64,000 nt of DNA from Karalla daura (GCA_029224185.1 CM055189.1:27254457-27318456), one strand, 5' to 3'. Positions 25,298-36,954 are shown, numbered from the stretch's first letter. Translations and numbers: made by a program. Notes: a model not told the origin generated them from the letters alone.

Positions 25298-25585
25298 AAG
25301 CTACGTTTACACTGAAAAGCAGCAGATGCGAAAAAACGCTCAAAACACTTGAGTAGCGCTGCCTGACCATCGATAGGAAAATCGTATCATTCGCTCTTGT
25401 TGCTCTAGACGCTCTTGACACTTGAACGGTCATCCCACTCTCATTTCACATCAATCAAGGTGGAAAAAACATCCACTGCAACACTGTGTGTAAGTCCCAA
25501 AAATGCCAGAAAACCACCTGCCACTGTCTGGGTTCATTAAGTCCTCCAGAGATGCACTGAATTGGGGGAGTTTCACCGTCTTCTC

Positions 25586-25690
25586 AAGGAGCTCCACCTG
25601 GATGACGACCGGTTCCAGGACTTCTTAATTCGGGTTGTGCCAGGATTTCCCGCCTGGACACCAACTACAGGCGCCTGACCATCTGTCCAA
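25586..25690 (+). pseudogene. Harbinger transposase N-terminal fragment, frameshifted
   Basis: Frame one reads KELHLDDDRFQDFLIRV. At about 25636 the match moves to another frame, which reads ARISRLDTNYRRLTIC. Together these correspond to the start of the conserved region of HARBI1-like transposases of fish Harbinger elements, where an 'F..LL.RV' segment precedes 'RISRLDTNYR'. The shift in frame and the absence of the DDE catalytic core nearby show a dead fragment. A GTGAGT donor-like word follows directly (about 25691). Confidence 0.55.
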
Positions 25691-25949
25691 TGTGAGTTAC
25701 TTTTTCAGAGTTTGTCTAGTAATTATTGCAAAATTAACTCATAAAATATGTTGTCCTAGAAATTTATTTATCCTCCCTCTGCCCTATGAGTGAATGCAAA
25801 CGTCTGAAGTCACCTTATCTTCTGGGCAACATACACAGAACCCCCCTCCGGTTGGACAAGTTCCACCACAGGCTGAGAATGTCCTGAAAAAATCCTAGAA
25901 AATAATTTCTAGTTAGGAGGAACCCTGATGCATATATGCATGTACTGTG

Positions 25950-26085
25950 ATGCCCATCATGGACAATGATCAGCAGTAGAAAGACAGAGGAGTACCTTCT
26001 CTGACAGGCTGCTCCAACTCCACTGTCGAAGGGACAGATACAGGAAATCTTTCCTGTCATATGCCATCACACTGCCGAATGTCGA
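25950..26085 (+). pseudogene. Possible LINE ORF2 C-terminal fragment
   Basis: One frame reads LLQLHCRRDRYRKSFLSYAI, then TLPN. The pattern 'RYR.SF.P.AI.L.N' is the usual C-terminal ending of fish LINE reverse transcriptase proteins. It is short and has an upstream stop. It appears to sit within the Harbinger-type element, so it may be a nested insertion. Confidence 0.35.
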
Positions 26086-26787
26086 ACACGATTTGGATTT
26101 TAATTTTGATGTCTGGCGGACAGATTCTTCTTCTTCTTAAATTTTCACGCATTTCAGATAGTACATTTGGCCACAAGGGGCAGCACTTCATTTATAAATG
26201 ACAGTTGTGCTTAGAATATGATTTGAGACATCATTTGGAGTTGAATTTTGATATTTGGCAGATAGATTCATCACTCATAGAGGAAGAATTGATTGAACTT
26301 TAATGCGTTGATTCAATTTTTCATGTGTTTCAGCATTTTCAGCCTGTGCTTTGGCCTTGTCTGATGAGTCACCTTAGCTTAGAGGGCACGAGGGAAGATG
26401 GATAATTTTTCAGGATCACTGTCCTTTTCAGGACATTTGACCCTTTGTTTACCTTAACGCGAAGTGTGGGTCATATTATGGTTTTGGCCTGACCGCCACT
26501 GCCGCTGCCGCATGTTTTTCGTGTTAACATCATAACTCGAACACCATTTGGATTTAAATTTCGATACTTGGCGGACAGATTCATCACTCATGGGGGAAGA
26601 ACTGATTCTGTTTTAACGCATTTTGGATTGTACGTTGGCCACAAGGGGCAAGTAGCGCCACCTGCTTTGAAATCGCGTTTCATCGTGCCGTTTCCATTGG
26701 TTTTGAATGAAGACTTACTGCTTTTTCGCGTCTGCCACCTGTTGGTGTGAACGCAGCTTAACAGTAACCCATCTACTGATTTGAGTT

Positions 26788-26789
<2 letters not shown>

Positions 26790-26818
<29 letters not shown>
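26790..26818. repeat. (CA)n microsatellite
   Basis: An uninterrupted ACAC run lies 30 bp beyond the right end of the Harbinger-type relic. Confidence 0.9.
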
Positions 26819-26819
<1 letters not shown>

Positions 26820-26821
<2 letters not shown>

Positions 26822-29136
26822 TCTCATACACAGATATTCTCTTTAATTGTTTTCCACTCTGCTAGAGGAGCGCTTTACAAGTGGAGGGATAGATAGAGAT
26901 AGATGAGAAAAAGTGGAAATGAGAGGAAAGGTTGTTAAGGAGACAAAGATTTGAAATGAGGTCACCACAGTAATCCAGCACCCTGTCTTGAATCATGCCT
27001 TTATGTCTACATAAATTAAACCTCATAGCTATAATAACATATTGTCTTAATGGTTAAATTGTGTGAAGTTACAATCTTACTATTAAGAGACATAAGAATA
27101 TTATTGGTATCATTCTGTTATTAATATATATTTTTATATGTTAGTATATATGCTAATGTTAATTTTTAAAACTTTTTTTCATAAACATTTGAACCAACTT
27201 CAGTTGTGATCATGAATACCAAATACTTCTAATTCTTGCCCTTTATATGCCAATGCTTATATGCCAATGCTTGTGACGGCATCACAGATTCAGCTTGAAG
27301 AAATGCGCTTAAATATCTTCAGTATTCTAAAGGCAAAGTGGATTTTCATCAAAATCAATGGATATATCGGTGATTAGCAATAAGTGATTTTGATGCATTA
27401 TTATTTTTTGTACGATATAGTATTTAAAAAGCTACTCTTATTAAAACCCTTTCAAAATGGCAATTGTACAGTCGCTCTGACTTAATAAAATGATAATAAA
27501 TATGCACCCCTGAATTACAAACACAACACACGCACACAAATCAGTGCAGAGATCACTGTAAACCGAACCCCAGACCTCAAACCTGCAAACCCATGAGGGT
27601 TAAACCAGGTGACAAATTGTGACGCCCAGCAGCCCTGCAAAGCCTCTGACCAGAGAAGGGGCGAATGGACTGCTGTCAGTCATTGCAGTGATGGCACGTG
27701 CGGCGTCACATTACAGCATAAAAAATGCTTTTCTCTCTGTCGTTGCCTTGCGGCGACAGCTGAGCTAGTAGCGTGCCTCACTGCTGCGCATATGCGCATC
27801 ATTCGCACAAAATGGGGCCCCTGTTGGACAGCGGGGCCCTACGCACTGTGCATGTTCTGCATATAGACAGCGACGCCCCTGCCCCTGCCCCCTTTGGATC
27901 TACACGAATCACAAAAGTGACCTATTTTGGGATCCAAACAGCAATTTTCGCCGAAATGTGACCGAATGTTTTTTTCACCTTTTGGGAGCTGCGAAACACA
28001 GCCTGTCAACAACAACTCTCACTCCATACATGTTACGTATACTATGCTTATAAATACAGCCAGCTCAGGACCTGTGTATACATTTGTTAACTGGCAATGT
28101 AGATTCAATGTACTGAATTGCCTGCACCAAGCCATGCAGACTAGAAAAGAGGAGCCAGGATGTCAACCAGCGAGCCTCTTCTCCATACCTTCCTCCTCAA
28201 AAAATGCTTCTGACACCAAATTGGAGATCCCATTTGAGGTCATGCAGCCCCATTTTCCCTACAGCTCAGGTACAGCTCAGGTGACCTTGTCAGTCCAGGA
28301 GCCAGAGCCGAATAGGAATTTGTTAACAAGAATCTAACCAGGAGCATTTCACAAGTGGAGGAATAAACTTCGAGACAGACGGGTTACAGAGAGAGAGAGC
28401 AGAGGAAAGAATAAGTAGAGATTTCAAATGAGATGAACTTAAGAAATCCAGCGAGTGTTCTTGAATCATGCTTTTATTTTTTTTTTTAATTCAGATGAAA
28501 AGTCGAGGAGCGGAATGGAAGATAAAAAAAGATGGAAATAATTTTGGAAAGCTTGATTCTGACACATCAAATGGTAGACCAGAAGGAATGACCTAGGTAG
28601 GGTCAAAATGTGATTTCATCCTTTCACCGATCAAAGAAATCAAATCTAACCAACAGGTGTGCTTTCCGTCTCCCTCAACCTATAATAAGCTTGCAAGGTT
28701 CCTGGTCAGAATTTCAGATCATAGGCACATTAGAACTTAGACACATTAGAGTGTATTAGAGTAAAAAGGTACGCTATTTCTCACTGCAGGGCTTATGTTG
28801 CTGGATATTCGTGTGGTTATAAGAAAATCAGAACAAAATTATATGAGAAGTGCCAAATGAAAAGCTAAGTAACCTCACTCTTATCTACAGAGAAAGCACA
28901 ATAATTTCACATTAGTTATACAATAGATTTTTTTCCATCATCCTTGGCTTTTTGGGGATCGACAAAGAGAATCTGTGTGCATCCAATTCATGAAGCTGTC
29001 ACACATCATTCTAATTTCATTACCAATCATATATGTCACGTATATTACACGTAATACATTTTGTGCATTATAACATTTTCTTAGATTTTTTAAATTAACA
29101 ATATATATCATTATGAATGCACCTTTAATGCTCTTG
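26820..29136. other. Non-coding stretch, no gene recognised
   Basis: This is mostly AT-rich DNA. A CpG-containing block at about 27600-27960 (gatggcacgtgcggcgtc, tgcgcatatgcgcatc, cagcgacgcccctgcccc) looks like an old repeat. The open frames at 27609-27866 and 27927-28337 show no domain. Confidence 0.4.
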
Positions 29137-29520
29137 TGGTCGTGGTCAGGGTGGTCCCAGCCTCTCAGGAGGCAGAGCCAGGCCAGCCCAGGACAGGGTC
29201 TGCTACATCTGGCCAGCTGCTGCAGATCCTCTGCGACATGGTGGATCTCCAGCATCTTGACACCACCACAGCACAGAGCAGCTCAGTTTCCAGCACTTTA
29301 CTGAATATCCCAGCCCAGGTAACCAGCTTCAAGAAGCTCCTCACACTTCTTGTCTGTTGGTTCTTCTCCACCAGGCAAAGCCAGCACATTGGGTTTTATG
29401 GTGGGCTCACTGGCAAACTCAGCTCACCTGCTTAGCCAAATCAGCCCACCTGGTGCTAGATGTACCTGGGCTGGCCTGGCCCCGCCTCCAGAGAGGCTGG
29501 GATCACCCAGGCCACGACCA
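29137..29520. mobile_element. Foldback MITE with 54-bp inverted arms
   Basis: The arm 29137-29190 (tggtcgtggtcagggtggtc...) and the reverse complement of 29467-29520 agree at about 48 of 54 positions. The 276-bp interior has no transposase. The short frames inside (29113-29304, 29136-29435, 29165-29389) are by-products. The transposon superfamily is not determined, because target duplications are unclear. Confidence 0.65.
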
Positions 29521-30854
29521 TAGTTCTGAATAAATGTTTGAAGGGGAAAAAAAGTAATCTCATCTCAATGTATTCATCTCAATGAACACAGTTGAGTCAG
29601 TCAGAGGAATGACTGATACTGACCTTCTCCACCACCTGGTAGGTGCTTTAGGGCCCTACTAGCTCATATCTATGGGACAATGCTATCCTGACAATGCCGA
29701 TTCAATAATATAAGTTAAATTGGGTGGCGATTGTATGTTTTGTATGTGTATTTTTGTATCTCACCTTGAAGTACGCTATGTTGTAGCTTGTGCATATGGG
29801 TCACTGCAGAAACAAAGAAAATACATATAGAGCACAACCTCCTACCTGACTTTTGCCTACCTGACTCCTACCTGCAGTCACTCTGATTGGACTGCGTGGC
29901 TGATTGGCTGACTCATCACTGAATACTGATCTGCTTCTGTGTAGCTCTTTGGAACACACATAACTGCTCAAATCAGCCTTTTCATGTGTTTCACACAGTT
30001 TCACACACAGAAATGTAGCAAATGGCTTTATTTTCACTTCTGGGACACTTATCCCACAGGCAGTGATTGAGCTGGAAAAAAAACAATGGTTCTCAACTGT
30101 GTCTGGTTCTTTGTAGCAAAGTACTGACAACATATCTTGACAGGTGGCATACTGATCACCAAACAGTGATGCTCCTTTCTGCTGAATGTTCTATTCATTC
30201 GTATTCATATTCATTCATTCATTCGTCTTGAAGGAGTAAAAAACAAAAAGAGTAAGAGAGTTCAAACAACAAACTGGGTCTTGTTTATCATTTTGTGATA
30301 ACTAGGGTGTTGACCTACAGGTTAGGAAGTGCTGCACTCTACCAGCAGTTTGCATAGCATGCACATGCAACGTCTGGAGACACAAAACATGCAAGAAAAT
30401 TAAAAAATTTGTCGGTTCAAATTTTTTTATTTGAAATACAAAGAGCAAATTGAAGTTCACATGAACAAATTATTGAATAGATGCATGAGGAGATAAAGGA
30501 AATTTGTAAAGGGCCTTTCACACCAACTGCGCCAAGTGCAGACAACCGACGGCAAACCCATTCATTGTGTATGTGCTACTGTGGCACAAGAGCACACAGC
30601 CCTGTGCCAATGGGGGGTGCCTGCTGCCATTGCACACTGCACTCTAATTGAAAATTGTTTGACACCATCCCAGTGTGTCCAATAGGAGATGGACTTTTTT
30701 TCAATTTCAAGCATGCAAGTTCGTACTAATGAAGTAAAGAAGTCAGTCAATCAAGAAATGCCTTCCCAAGGATGTTAGGACAGGAGGATGGGAGGCCGGT
30801 CTCTCTGCAACTGTAACAAGGACATGCCTGTTGATGTCATTGCAATAGCTCCAT
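29521..30854. other. Non-coding stretch, no gene recognised
   Basis: AT-rich sequence without domain-bearing frames. Near 30518 'gggcctttcacaccaactgcg' resembles a transposon terminus, but no partner end was found. Confidence 0.35.
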
Positions 30855-30869
30855 TTAGAAGTTACAAAA

Positions 30870-31130
30870 ACATTCTTGCAATAAAAAAAGTAACCCCCAA
30901 ACACTAGGGGTACATTCTGTAACCCCAAAACAGTAGAATTTCTCCATTTCCTGGTTCATCCTTTCTGTCTGCCCGTTAGACTGGGGATGATAACCAGAGG
31001 ATAGACTGACACGGCCCCGGCACACTTGCAGAACTCCCTCCAAAACTGGGACATGAACTGGGGATGCCGGTCAGAGACAATGTCCTTAGGTAATCCATGC
31101 AGCCGGACAACATGATGGATGGTCAGCTCG
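30870..31130 (-). pseudogene. Gypsy integrase core fragment
   Basis: The fragment reads HHVVRLHGLPKDIVSDRHPQ, then FMSQFWREFC. In another frame it reads SGYHPQSNGQTERMNQEMEK. These include the second catalytic Asp (SDR) and the Glu of the NGQTE box. It breaks off shortly after, and AT-rich host sequence follows. Confidence 0.75.
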
Positions 31131-31545
31131 GCCAACTCCAACTCATGACCTCTCTCGCCAGGGAACGCTCTGAAGAGAGCGTCAGACTTAGTGTTCTCGG
31201 ACCCAGGACAATACGACAACGAGAATTTGAAGCGGTCAAAAAACGACCAACGAGCTTGCCTGGAGTTAAGTCTTTTAGCAGGTACTCCAGATTCTTGTGG
31301 TCGGTCCACACCAGGAAGGGTTCGTGGGACCCCTCCAACCACTGGTGCCATTCTTCGAGGGCCAGTTTCACAGCTAATAGTTCATGGTTCCTGATGTCAT
31401 AATTCCTCTCAGCCGGTGACAGTCGCCAAGAGAAAAAAGCACACGGGTGCATCTTGTTGTCCCCGGACCTCAGGGACAAAACTGCTCCCACTCCAACATC
31501 CGACGCATCTACCTCTACCACGAACCGTTTGGACGGATCAGGCAA
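31123..31545 (-). pseudogene. Gypsy RNase H domain, then deletion into integrase
   Basis: The RNase H signature is clear: FVVEVDASDVGVGAVLSL, SPAERNYDIRNHELLAVKLA, and FLVWTDHKNLEYLLKDLTPG. The catalytic Asp (DAS), Glu (HELLA) and Asp (TDHKNL) are all visible. A frame change near 31230 is followed by SENTKSDALFRAFPGE-type sequence. The integrase text that follows begins at the second catalytic Asp, so the zinc-binding region and first Asp are deleted. Confidence 0.8.
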
Positions 31546-31596
31546 AACTAGAATAGGGGCTGTGGTGAAACTCTTTTTTAATGATACAAAAGCCGT

Positions 31597-31923
31597 TTAA
31601 GCGTCCAGGCCCCAATGAAACCTGGTCTTGGGAGAGGGGAGAGCAGAGAGTGGAGCAGCAACACTGCTATAGTTACGAATAAAGCGACGGTAAAAGTTCG
31701 CAAAACCCAGAAACCTCTGGAGTTGCTTCCGGTCCTCTGGACGGGGCCAGTCCCTCACTGCCGACACGTTGGTGGGATCCATTCTGACAGCTCCTCTGTC
31801 GATGATGCTGCCCAGAAAGGAAATAGTGTCCGTGTGGAACTCACACTTCTCCGCTTTCACATAAAATCCGTTATCCCAGAGTTTCTGTAGGACCACCTTC
31901 ATGTGGTTGATGTGATCCTCCAT
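31597..31923 (-). pseudogene. Gypsy RT thumb/connection fragment
   Basis: The frame reads HINHMKVVLQKLWDNGFYVK, then EKCEFHTDTISFLGSII and, further on, QLQRFLGFANFYRRFIRNYS. These are the classic C-terminal RT motifs (the 'KC.F....FLG' and 'FLG..NYYRRFI' types) of chromoviral Ty3/gypsy elements. It directly continues the RT fragment but in another frame. Confidence 0.8.
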
Positions 31924-32478
31924 GGACCAAAAAGAAAAAAATCAGAATATTGTTCAAGTAGACGAACACAAACTGGTTGAGATGGTCCCTAAGAACGTCA
32001 TTGATGAACGACTGGAACACTGCAGGCGCGTTGGTCAAACCGAATGACATTACCAGATATTCATAATGTTCATTGGGGGTGTTAAATGCAGTCTTCCACT
32101 CGTCTCCCTTGCACATGCGCACCAGATGATAGGCATTGCGTAAGTCCAGCTTCATGAATACTGCGCAAAAGCAGATGCCAGCAACAAGAGAGGATAACGG
32201 TTCTTGATAGTGATATTGTTTAATCCACGGGAGTCGATACATGGACGGAGTGAGCCATCCTTCTTCTTAACGAAGAAAAACCCAGCACCAGCAGGAGATG
32301 ATGAAGGCCGAATGAGTCCAGCAGACAGTGCAGAGTCTATGTAGTCCTCCAAAGCTTTTCTCTCCAGAGCCAACAGGGAGAACAGCCGACCAGGAGGAGG
32401 CACCACTCCCTCCCGTAATTCAATAGCAGTCATAAGGCTGGTGCGGTGGGAGTGATGTAGCCTTGGAGTGATGTGCAA
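31871..32478 (-). pseudogene. Gypsy reverse transcriptase fragment with altered active site
   Basis: Two frames carry the N-terminal half (LRPCIDSRGLNNITIKNRYP, a strong gypsy RT motif) and the palm (FMKLDLRNAYHLVRM, then YLVMSFGLTNAPAVFQSFIN). The catalytic box reads FVYLNNIL, where active enzymes have Y-x-D-D. The two codons are at 31949-31954, so both catalytic Asp residues are Asn here. The two halves are in different frames, with a join near 32160-32200. Confidence 0.8.
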
Positions 32479-32710
32479 ACCCCAGCTCGGCTGGCCAGGA
32501 CGCTGAGAGCAGAGGCTCCAGCCAAAGCCCCTAAACGTTCTCCCCCAGCGTCACGTCCAGCCGAGCCTGGGTCTGCATGAGAGTCAATGCAGAACCCGGA
32601 GCGTCAAATCTGGATGCGGAACTTTACCTCCCGTGTTTATATTTGACGTTTAGGGGCTTTGGCTGGAGCCTCTGCTCTCAGCATCCTGGCCAGCCGGGCT
32701 GGGGTTTGCA
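32474..32710. repeat. Long palindrome: 65-bp arms, 97% identical, 107-bp loop
   Basis: The left arm 32474-32538 (tgcaaaccccagctcggctg...) and the reverse complement of the right arm 32646-32710 differ at two of 65 bases. The loop and the DNA beyond the right arm share a diverged direct repeat about 130 bp long (ctgcatgagagtca/ttgcatgagagtga, aacccggagcgtcaa/aacccgaagcgtcaa). It is therefore a tandem array in which one unit is inverted. It adjoins the gypsy relic. The family is not identified. Confidence 0.8.
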
Positions 32711-32829
32711 TGAGAGTGAACGGAGAACCCGAAGCGTCAATAAACAGACGCGGAAGGGTACCTTATGTAACGTTCAGGGGCGTGACAAAAAGTCAGTATT
32801 TGACGCGTTGGGATGAGAACGGGTTGGCT

Positions 32830-33600
32830 TCTCCCCTCTGGTTGGAATGTACCACTGGACAGGGAGAAAGAACAAGAGCAAAAAAGACAGCAATACAAAA
32901 AACAAGAACCATAACAAACAAACTTCAAATTGGAACAGTACTTGTCTGACCCACAAGAACAGAAATACAGTATTAGTAAGTAAGCATATCAAGAAACTGC
33001 TGAGGATCGAGTATTTTGTGATGTGTCCCAGTGTCCTAAGCTCTGGGACACAAGTGGCCAAGCATGCAGTTGCAGATGGGCTGCCTGAAGTTTGTTCTCA
33101 TTTTCCAGAGTCCTGGACCAACTGTGTCCACAGTCAAACAGCTCCCTGCTCAGCCTAAAACATACCTCAAATCGTCATCGTCATTATGAAGCTGTACCTA
33201 CTTTATGAGCATATATTCCTCCAATTCCTGCCTTGAAGATTGAATGGATCCAGATCATTCTTTTCGCTGCTGCTTGTCTCCTCCTCACTAGAATGAAAGC
33301 CAGGGCTTTTCATTAAAGTGATGACAGGTACATCTTGTATAGCTAATATACAACAAAAACAACAGGAAAAGGGCACCAGGCAGGAAAAACACTTCCTGTT
33401 CGGTCGCTTAGCAACTACCACCATGATCCACGCGCTTGTGCCTTGCGCTGTGCATTTTGCAGTGGAAATTGCATTCAGTGTGAAACGGCATGAGGCTGCA
33501 CTGCTCACTGGTTAAAAATGTGCACGACTAAATGATGGTGAGATGAAATGTTCAGGGAGGATAACAAGGATTTCTTCCCCAAGGTTTATTGAATATGTCT
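32830..33600. other. Non-coding stretch, no gene recognised
   Basis: Contains repeat-like 'tttgacgcgttgggatgagaac' at about 32799 and otherwise featureless sequence. The short frames on both strands have no domain. Confidence 0.35.
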
Positions 33601-33607
33601 ATTGGGA

Positions 33608-33790
33608 CACAGTGCTTGGTGCTGTTGCCTCACAGCAAGAGGGTCATTGGTTGGTTTTCCCTGTTTGTGTGTGTTTTCTCCTAGTACTCTGGTTTCTTTG
33701 CACACTCAAAAAGCATGCATTGAGGTTTATTGGAGAATCTAAATTGCCCTGAGGTGTGATATGAGGGAGATGGCTGCATGTTTCTCTTGA
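33608..33790 (+). repeat. Copy of a very common fish dispersed repeat
   Basis: The words 'tgctgttgcctcacagcaag', 'gtactctggtttctttgcac' and 'ggagaatctaaattgccctg' follow in the order of a very abundant fish element whose consensus I recognise (gttgcctcacagcaagaagg and so on). It is diverged. A reverse copy lies at about 55925-56045. Confidence 0.65.
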
Positions 33791-34777
33791 TTGGCGATGT
33801 GATTCACCAGGAGCACACATGTTAAACCAACCAGTTAGTCATCATCCTTAACTTGTTTTCTCATTCGAAACCGGTTTGAAAACTCTTCCAAGGAAGCAAG
33901 AAAGCAAGGCAACAAATAAATCTAAGTCTGTGTGGTTTATTGCCTGCAGCCAGTGTGGGAAAAACACACACACCTGTGGATCTCAACGGCTGTAACCGCA
34001 GCAGGCGTCTACTTGTGTCTGGCTATGGTAATGAACCCACTGCCGTACAGATCCCTGAAGTGAGGCAAAGACTTTCTTAATTCAGAATTATAAAGGGGTT
34101 TTGGTGCATTTGAAGCTAGTCTACAGACGAGACTTAACTTTGAGAGGAAGCAGTGCACAGCTACATCCATCAGCTCCTGTACTGAGATGTCACAGCATCA
34201 GACACAGCTATAACCAATACAATCTGACACAACAACAGCCCTAAAGCACATCTGAGGACAGGTGCAGCATTTGTGCAGGCTGTTTCAGAGGAGTCTTTAT
34301 TCAACTTTTCAGCTGCCTCTTCAGGCTGTAATTTGTCTATCAGTTGCATTGCTCTGGACTTACAGAGATTTGCCTAACAGTCTTATTGATGAAGTTGAAG
34401 AATAGCTTTGATTCCAAGTTGTTCTGGTGTTAAGAATCTGAGGGATAAACATTAATTTAAGCAGCTGCCACTCAGGTAACGTGTGAAAAGCACAGAAAGC
34501 TTCTGAACAGCTGGTAATTTGTCTGAGCTATCCGGCCTGTTTGACACGCAGCCAGGAGAGGAGTGAAAGAAAACAAATTGCACAGAATGTGAGAAATATG
34601 GACAGGGGTTGTGCATACTATTGATCTCTCTGTTGCAGCTAAATGCATCTCTATTTCTTTTTCTAAATGTGAAATGCTTCAGATGTCCCCTCTACCTTCT
34701 GTGCTGATTCACCTTTATCATCTCCAGACTATTTCCGCCTGAAACCTGCTCCTGACTCACTTGAGCTGTAAGCGGAC
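33791..34777. other. Non-coding stretch, nothing recognised
   Basis: No frame over 60 codons with a domain, no inverted repeat and no microsatellite was seen. Confidence 0.4.
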
Positions 34778-34780
34778 TTA

Positions 34781-35867
34781 GGGCCTGATTTACTGAAGCT
34801 TTGCTCGTATAAAAACGTGCGCAAACTGTGGATTGCATCTGCGAAGTGAGCACAACAGCGCACGCTGGCAATTTAGCACCTTGGCCTTAATGCATATGCA
34901 ATATGGGGCATTACAGCTCTTGCGTGCAAAATCCTGGGAGGAGAATATGCAGATTGGAGATGTTAGCTCACGAAAAACGTTTTATCAAACCCGGAAACGA
35001 TTGCGGTGGCTATTTTTGCGGCTAAATTTAACACGTCTGAAAGGAAGGTGCAAATCCTCCCAGTTTGACGCACAAACAAACAGAATTATTTTTTGTGAGT
35101 TGTTTATGGTGCGTTTATTTTCATTCAAAAAGATACAGAGAAAGGATACAGGGAAATTAGATGTTACGTATGGCAAACGTGATTAAACGTTTTTTTCAAG
35201 AATAACCTGTCAATATGACATCTCTGTGGCTCTGTTTTCTTGGTTGGTTTTTGCACCAAACACATAATTTACAGCACTATTACGCAGCGTGCACACTGGT
35301 CCTGCGCTCTCCAGTCCTCCACCTCCCTCTCTCTCCTGCCTGCTCCAGTCCCTCCAGTCCCCCCAGTCCCTCAGCTCTCAGGCTGATGGAAGAACCGGTC
35401 ACTGCCTGCACCGCAGCTTCCTCTGCTCTACTCAGTGACTGTGTGGCCATCGCTGCCCCAGACACGGTGCTGACCAGCTGCCTGGTGTGCGCAGCAATGG
35501 CCCGAGTGTCCCACTGGAGTGCTCGAGCCAAACTGGCCATACTGGCCGCTGCTCCTCTTGCGCAATCGCCCGTGATCGAGAACAGCAAACTGTTGACTTT
35601 ATTCTACCAGATGTGTTTGTTTGCCTCAGCCACAACTCCAACTCCAAAGGATCATATTAATTCTTGCTCTTTCCTTTGCACTCGCTATGATGGAAAGGCT
35701 GACAGCGCGTAAACCCCTCATTTGCATACTGCTGTTTGGACCTGTTGTCACTGTGGCAGTTCCCCTTAGTAAATCACCTGCAAAACACAAGCAAATCAAG
35801 CGCGCAAAATCTTACCAGGAGCACGCAATTTAGCGCCCCTTATTTGGGATCTTAGTAAATCAGGCCC
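34781..35867 (-). mobile_element. PIF/Harbinger-like DNA transposon, copy A
   Basis: The ends are gggcctgatttactgaag (34781) and, reverse-complemented, gggcctgatttactaaga (to 35867). It is flanked by TTA on both sides (34778-34780 and 35868-35870), the 3-bp target duplication typical of PIF/Harbinger. It is 1087 bp long. The interior carries one conserved minus-strand protein piece and no transposase, so it is non-autonomous. Confidence 0.75.
35280..35588 (-). pseudogene. Conserved protein piece inside Harbinger-like copy A
   Basis: The frame reads ASMASLARALQWDTRAIAAH, LVSTVSGAAMATQSLSRAEE and VQAVTGSSISLRAEGL, then EGLEQAGERGRWR. The same block occurs on the plus strand in copy C (about 43960-44200). 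Conservation between copies indicates that it was once coding. It looks like the C-terminal helical tail of a transposon accessory protein. The family is not recognised. Confidence 0.5.
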
Positions 35868-35870
35868 TTA

Positions 35871-36954
35871 GTGTACTGTGTACCATGAGGCCGCTCAGTG
35901 TGTGACAAAGGAGACACACACAACACTTCCAATTTCATACCAACAGGGTGGTAATGGAACAGAGGTGACTTGATTCCATCTCTCCTTGCTGATCAAAGGC
36001 TCCTCCACTTCTCTCCCTCTTCTCCCCAATCCAGTTCTTCCTGCATGTTTTCAGGCCCTTCAACCCCTCCCTCCCTCTGGCTGTCACACGTCTCATCTCA
36101 TTCACCTAAAGCAGTTGCATGCATATTTATCACTTCACTACAGAGCACACAACAGAGCTGCTCTGAGTGTCTGTGAGACTGACATTTACTCATAATCATA
36201 ACCTTGGATCAAAAGTTAAACATTTCTGTCTTCCTGCTCAGTGCTGCATGTGCCACACCACTGTCATTCCTCTTAATATCATGGTGTATATGCCAACATC
36301 CAGTGGAAACACCCCAGCAGGGGGGTGATTGGTGAATAGATTGAATAATATTCTTCTTGTTTGTGGTGAAAACTACACTGTGAGCACCATCTATGCTCAG
36401 GTACACACAGAGATAACATAAAGTGTTCCCATCTCTACAGAAACACATTCTCCCACTGTCTGTGAAGAAACTCACTGAGATCACGTCAAGACAGGAGTTG
36501 CTCTGCTCTCCTGGCAGCTCTCTCTCTCTCTCTCTGTGTATTGCTTCCCCAGGTGCAGCTCACCACCCCTACTAAAGGGTGTTATGCAGCAGTAACAGTG
36601 AATGACAGGCCACAGGCTACAATGATGGAGCAGCAGGCCCCCCCTCACACTGTCAGAGCCCCAGGCTAGATTTCAGTTTGCCAACCGCACCCCAATATTT
36701 TCCCAACCCTTACCACTGAAGTGTCATTTTATTTCCTATGTGAAAATGTTTTTTTTTGAGACTTGGGACTTGAATATTCAAGTCTCATATACATACAAAT
36801 ACGATTTATAAGAGAATATATAAGACATGAACTTTTAAAGACAAACATTAACACAAATTCAAAAGAAGAGACTCACTGGATAATGAAACAAAGCAATTAA
36901 TAACGTTATGATATACTCTGCTCTAATGTGTATTTGAGATAACATATACACTGA
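35871..36954. other. Non-coding stretch between transposon copies
   Basis: Includes a short (CT)n tract near 36520-36536. No domain-bearing frame was found. Confidence 0.4.

Larger units (their letters stand above)
25298..26759. mobile_element. PIF/Harbinger-type DNA transposon relic with imperfect TIRs
   Basis: The left end aagctacgtttacac and the reverse complement of the right end (aagctgcgttcacacc) match with few changes, and the similarity continues inward to the 'gcgaaaaa' words. The element spans 1462 bp. It contains a Harbinger transposase fragment (25586-25690), a possible LINE piece (25950-26085) and three degenerate copies of 'ttggcggacagattcatcactca' (about 26110, 26255, 26565). 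No clear target duplication is visible. Confidence 0.5.
30855..32478 (-). mobile_element. Ty3/gypsy retrotransposon pol relic (RT, RNase H, part of integrase)
   Basis: Reading from high to low coordinates, the fragments follow the gypsy order RT, RNase H, integrase. LTRs, gag and protease were not found. The pieces are in several frames and internally deleted, so the copy cannot be functional. At its upstream side it meets a 65-bp palindrome (32474-32710). Confidence 0.85.
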
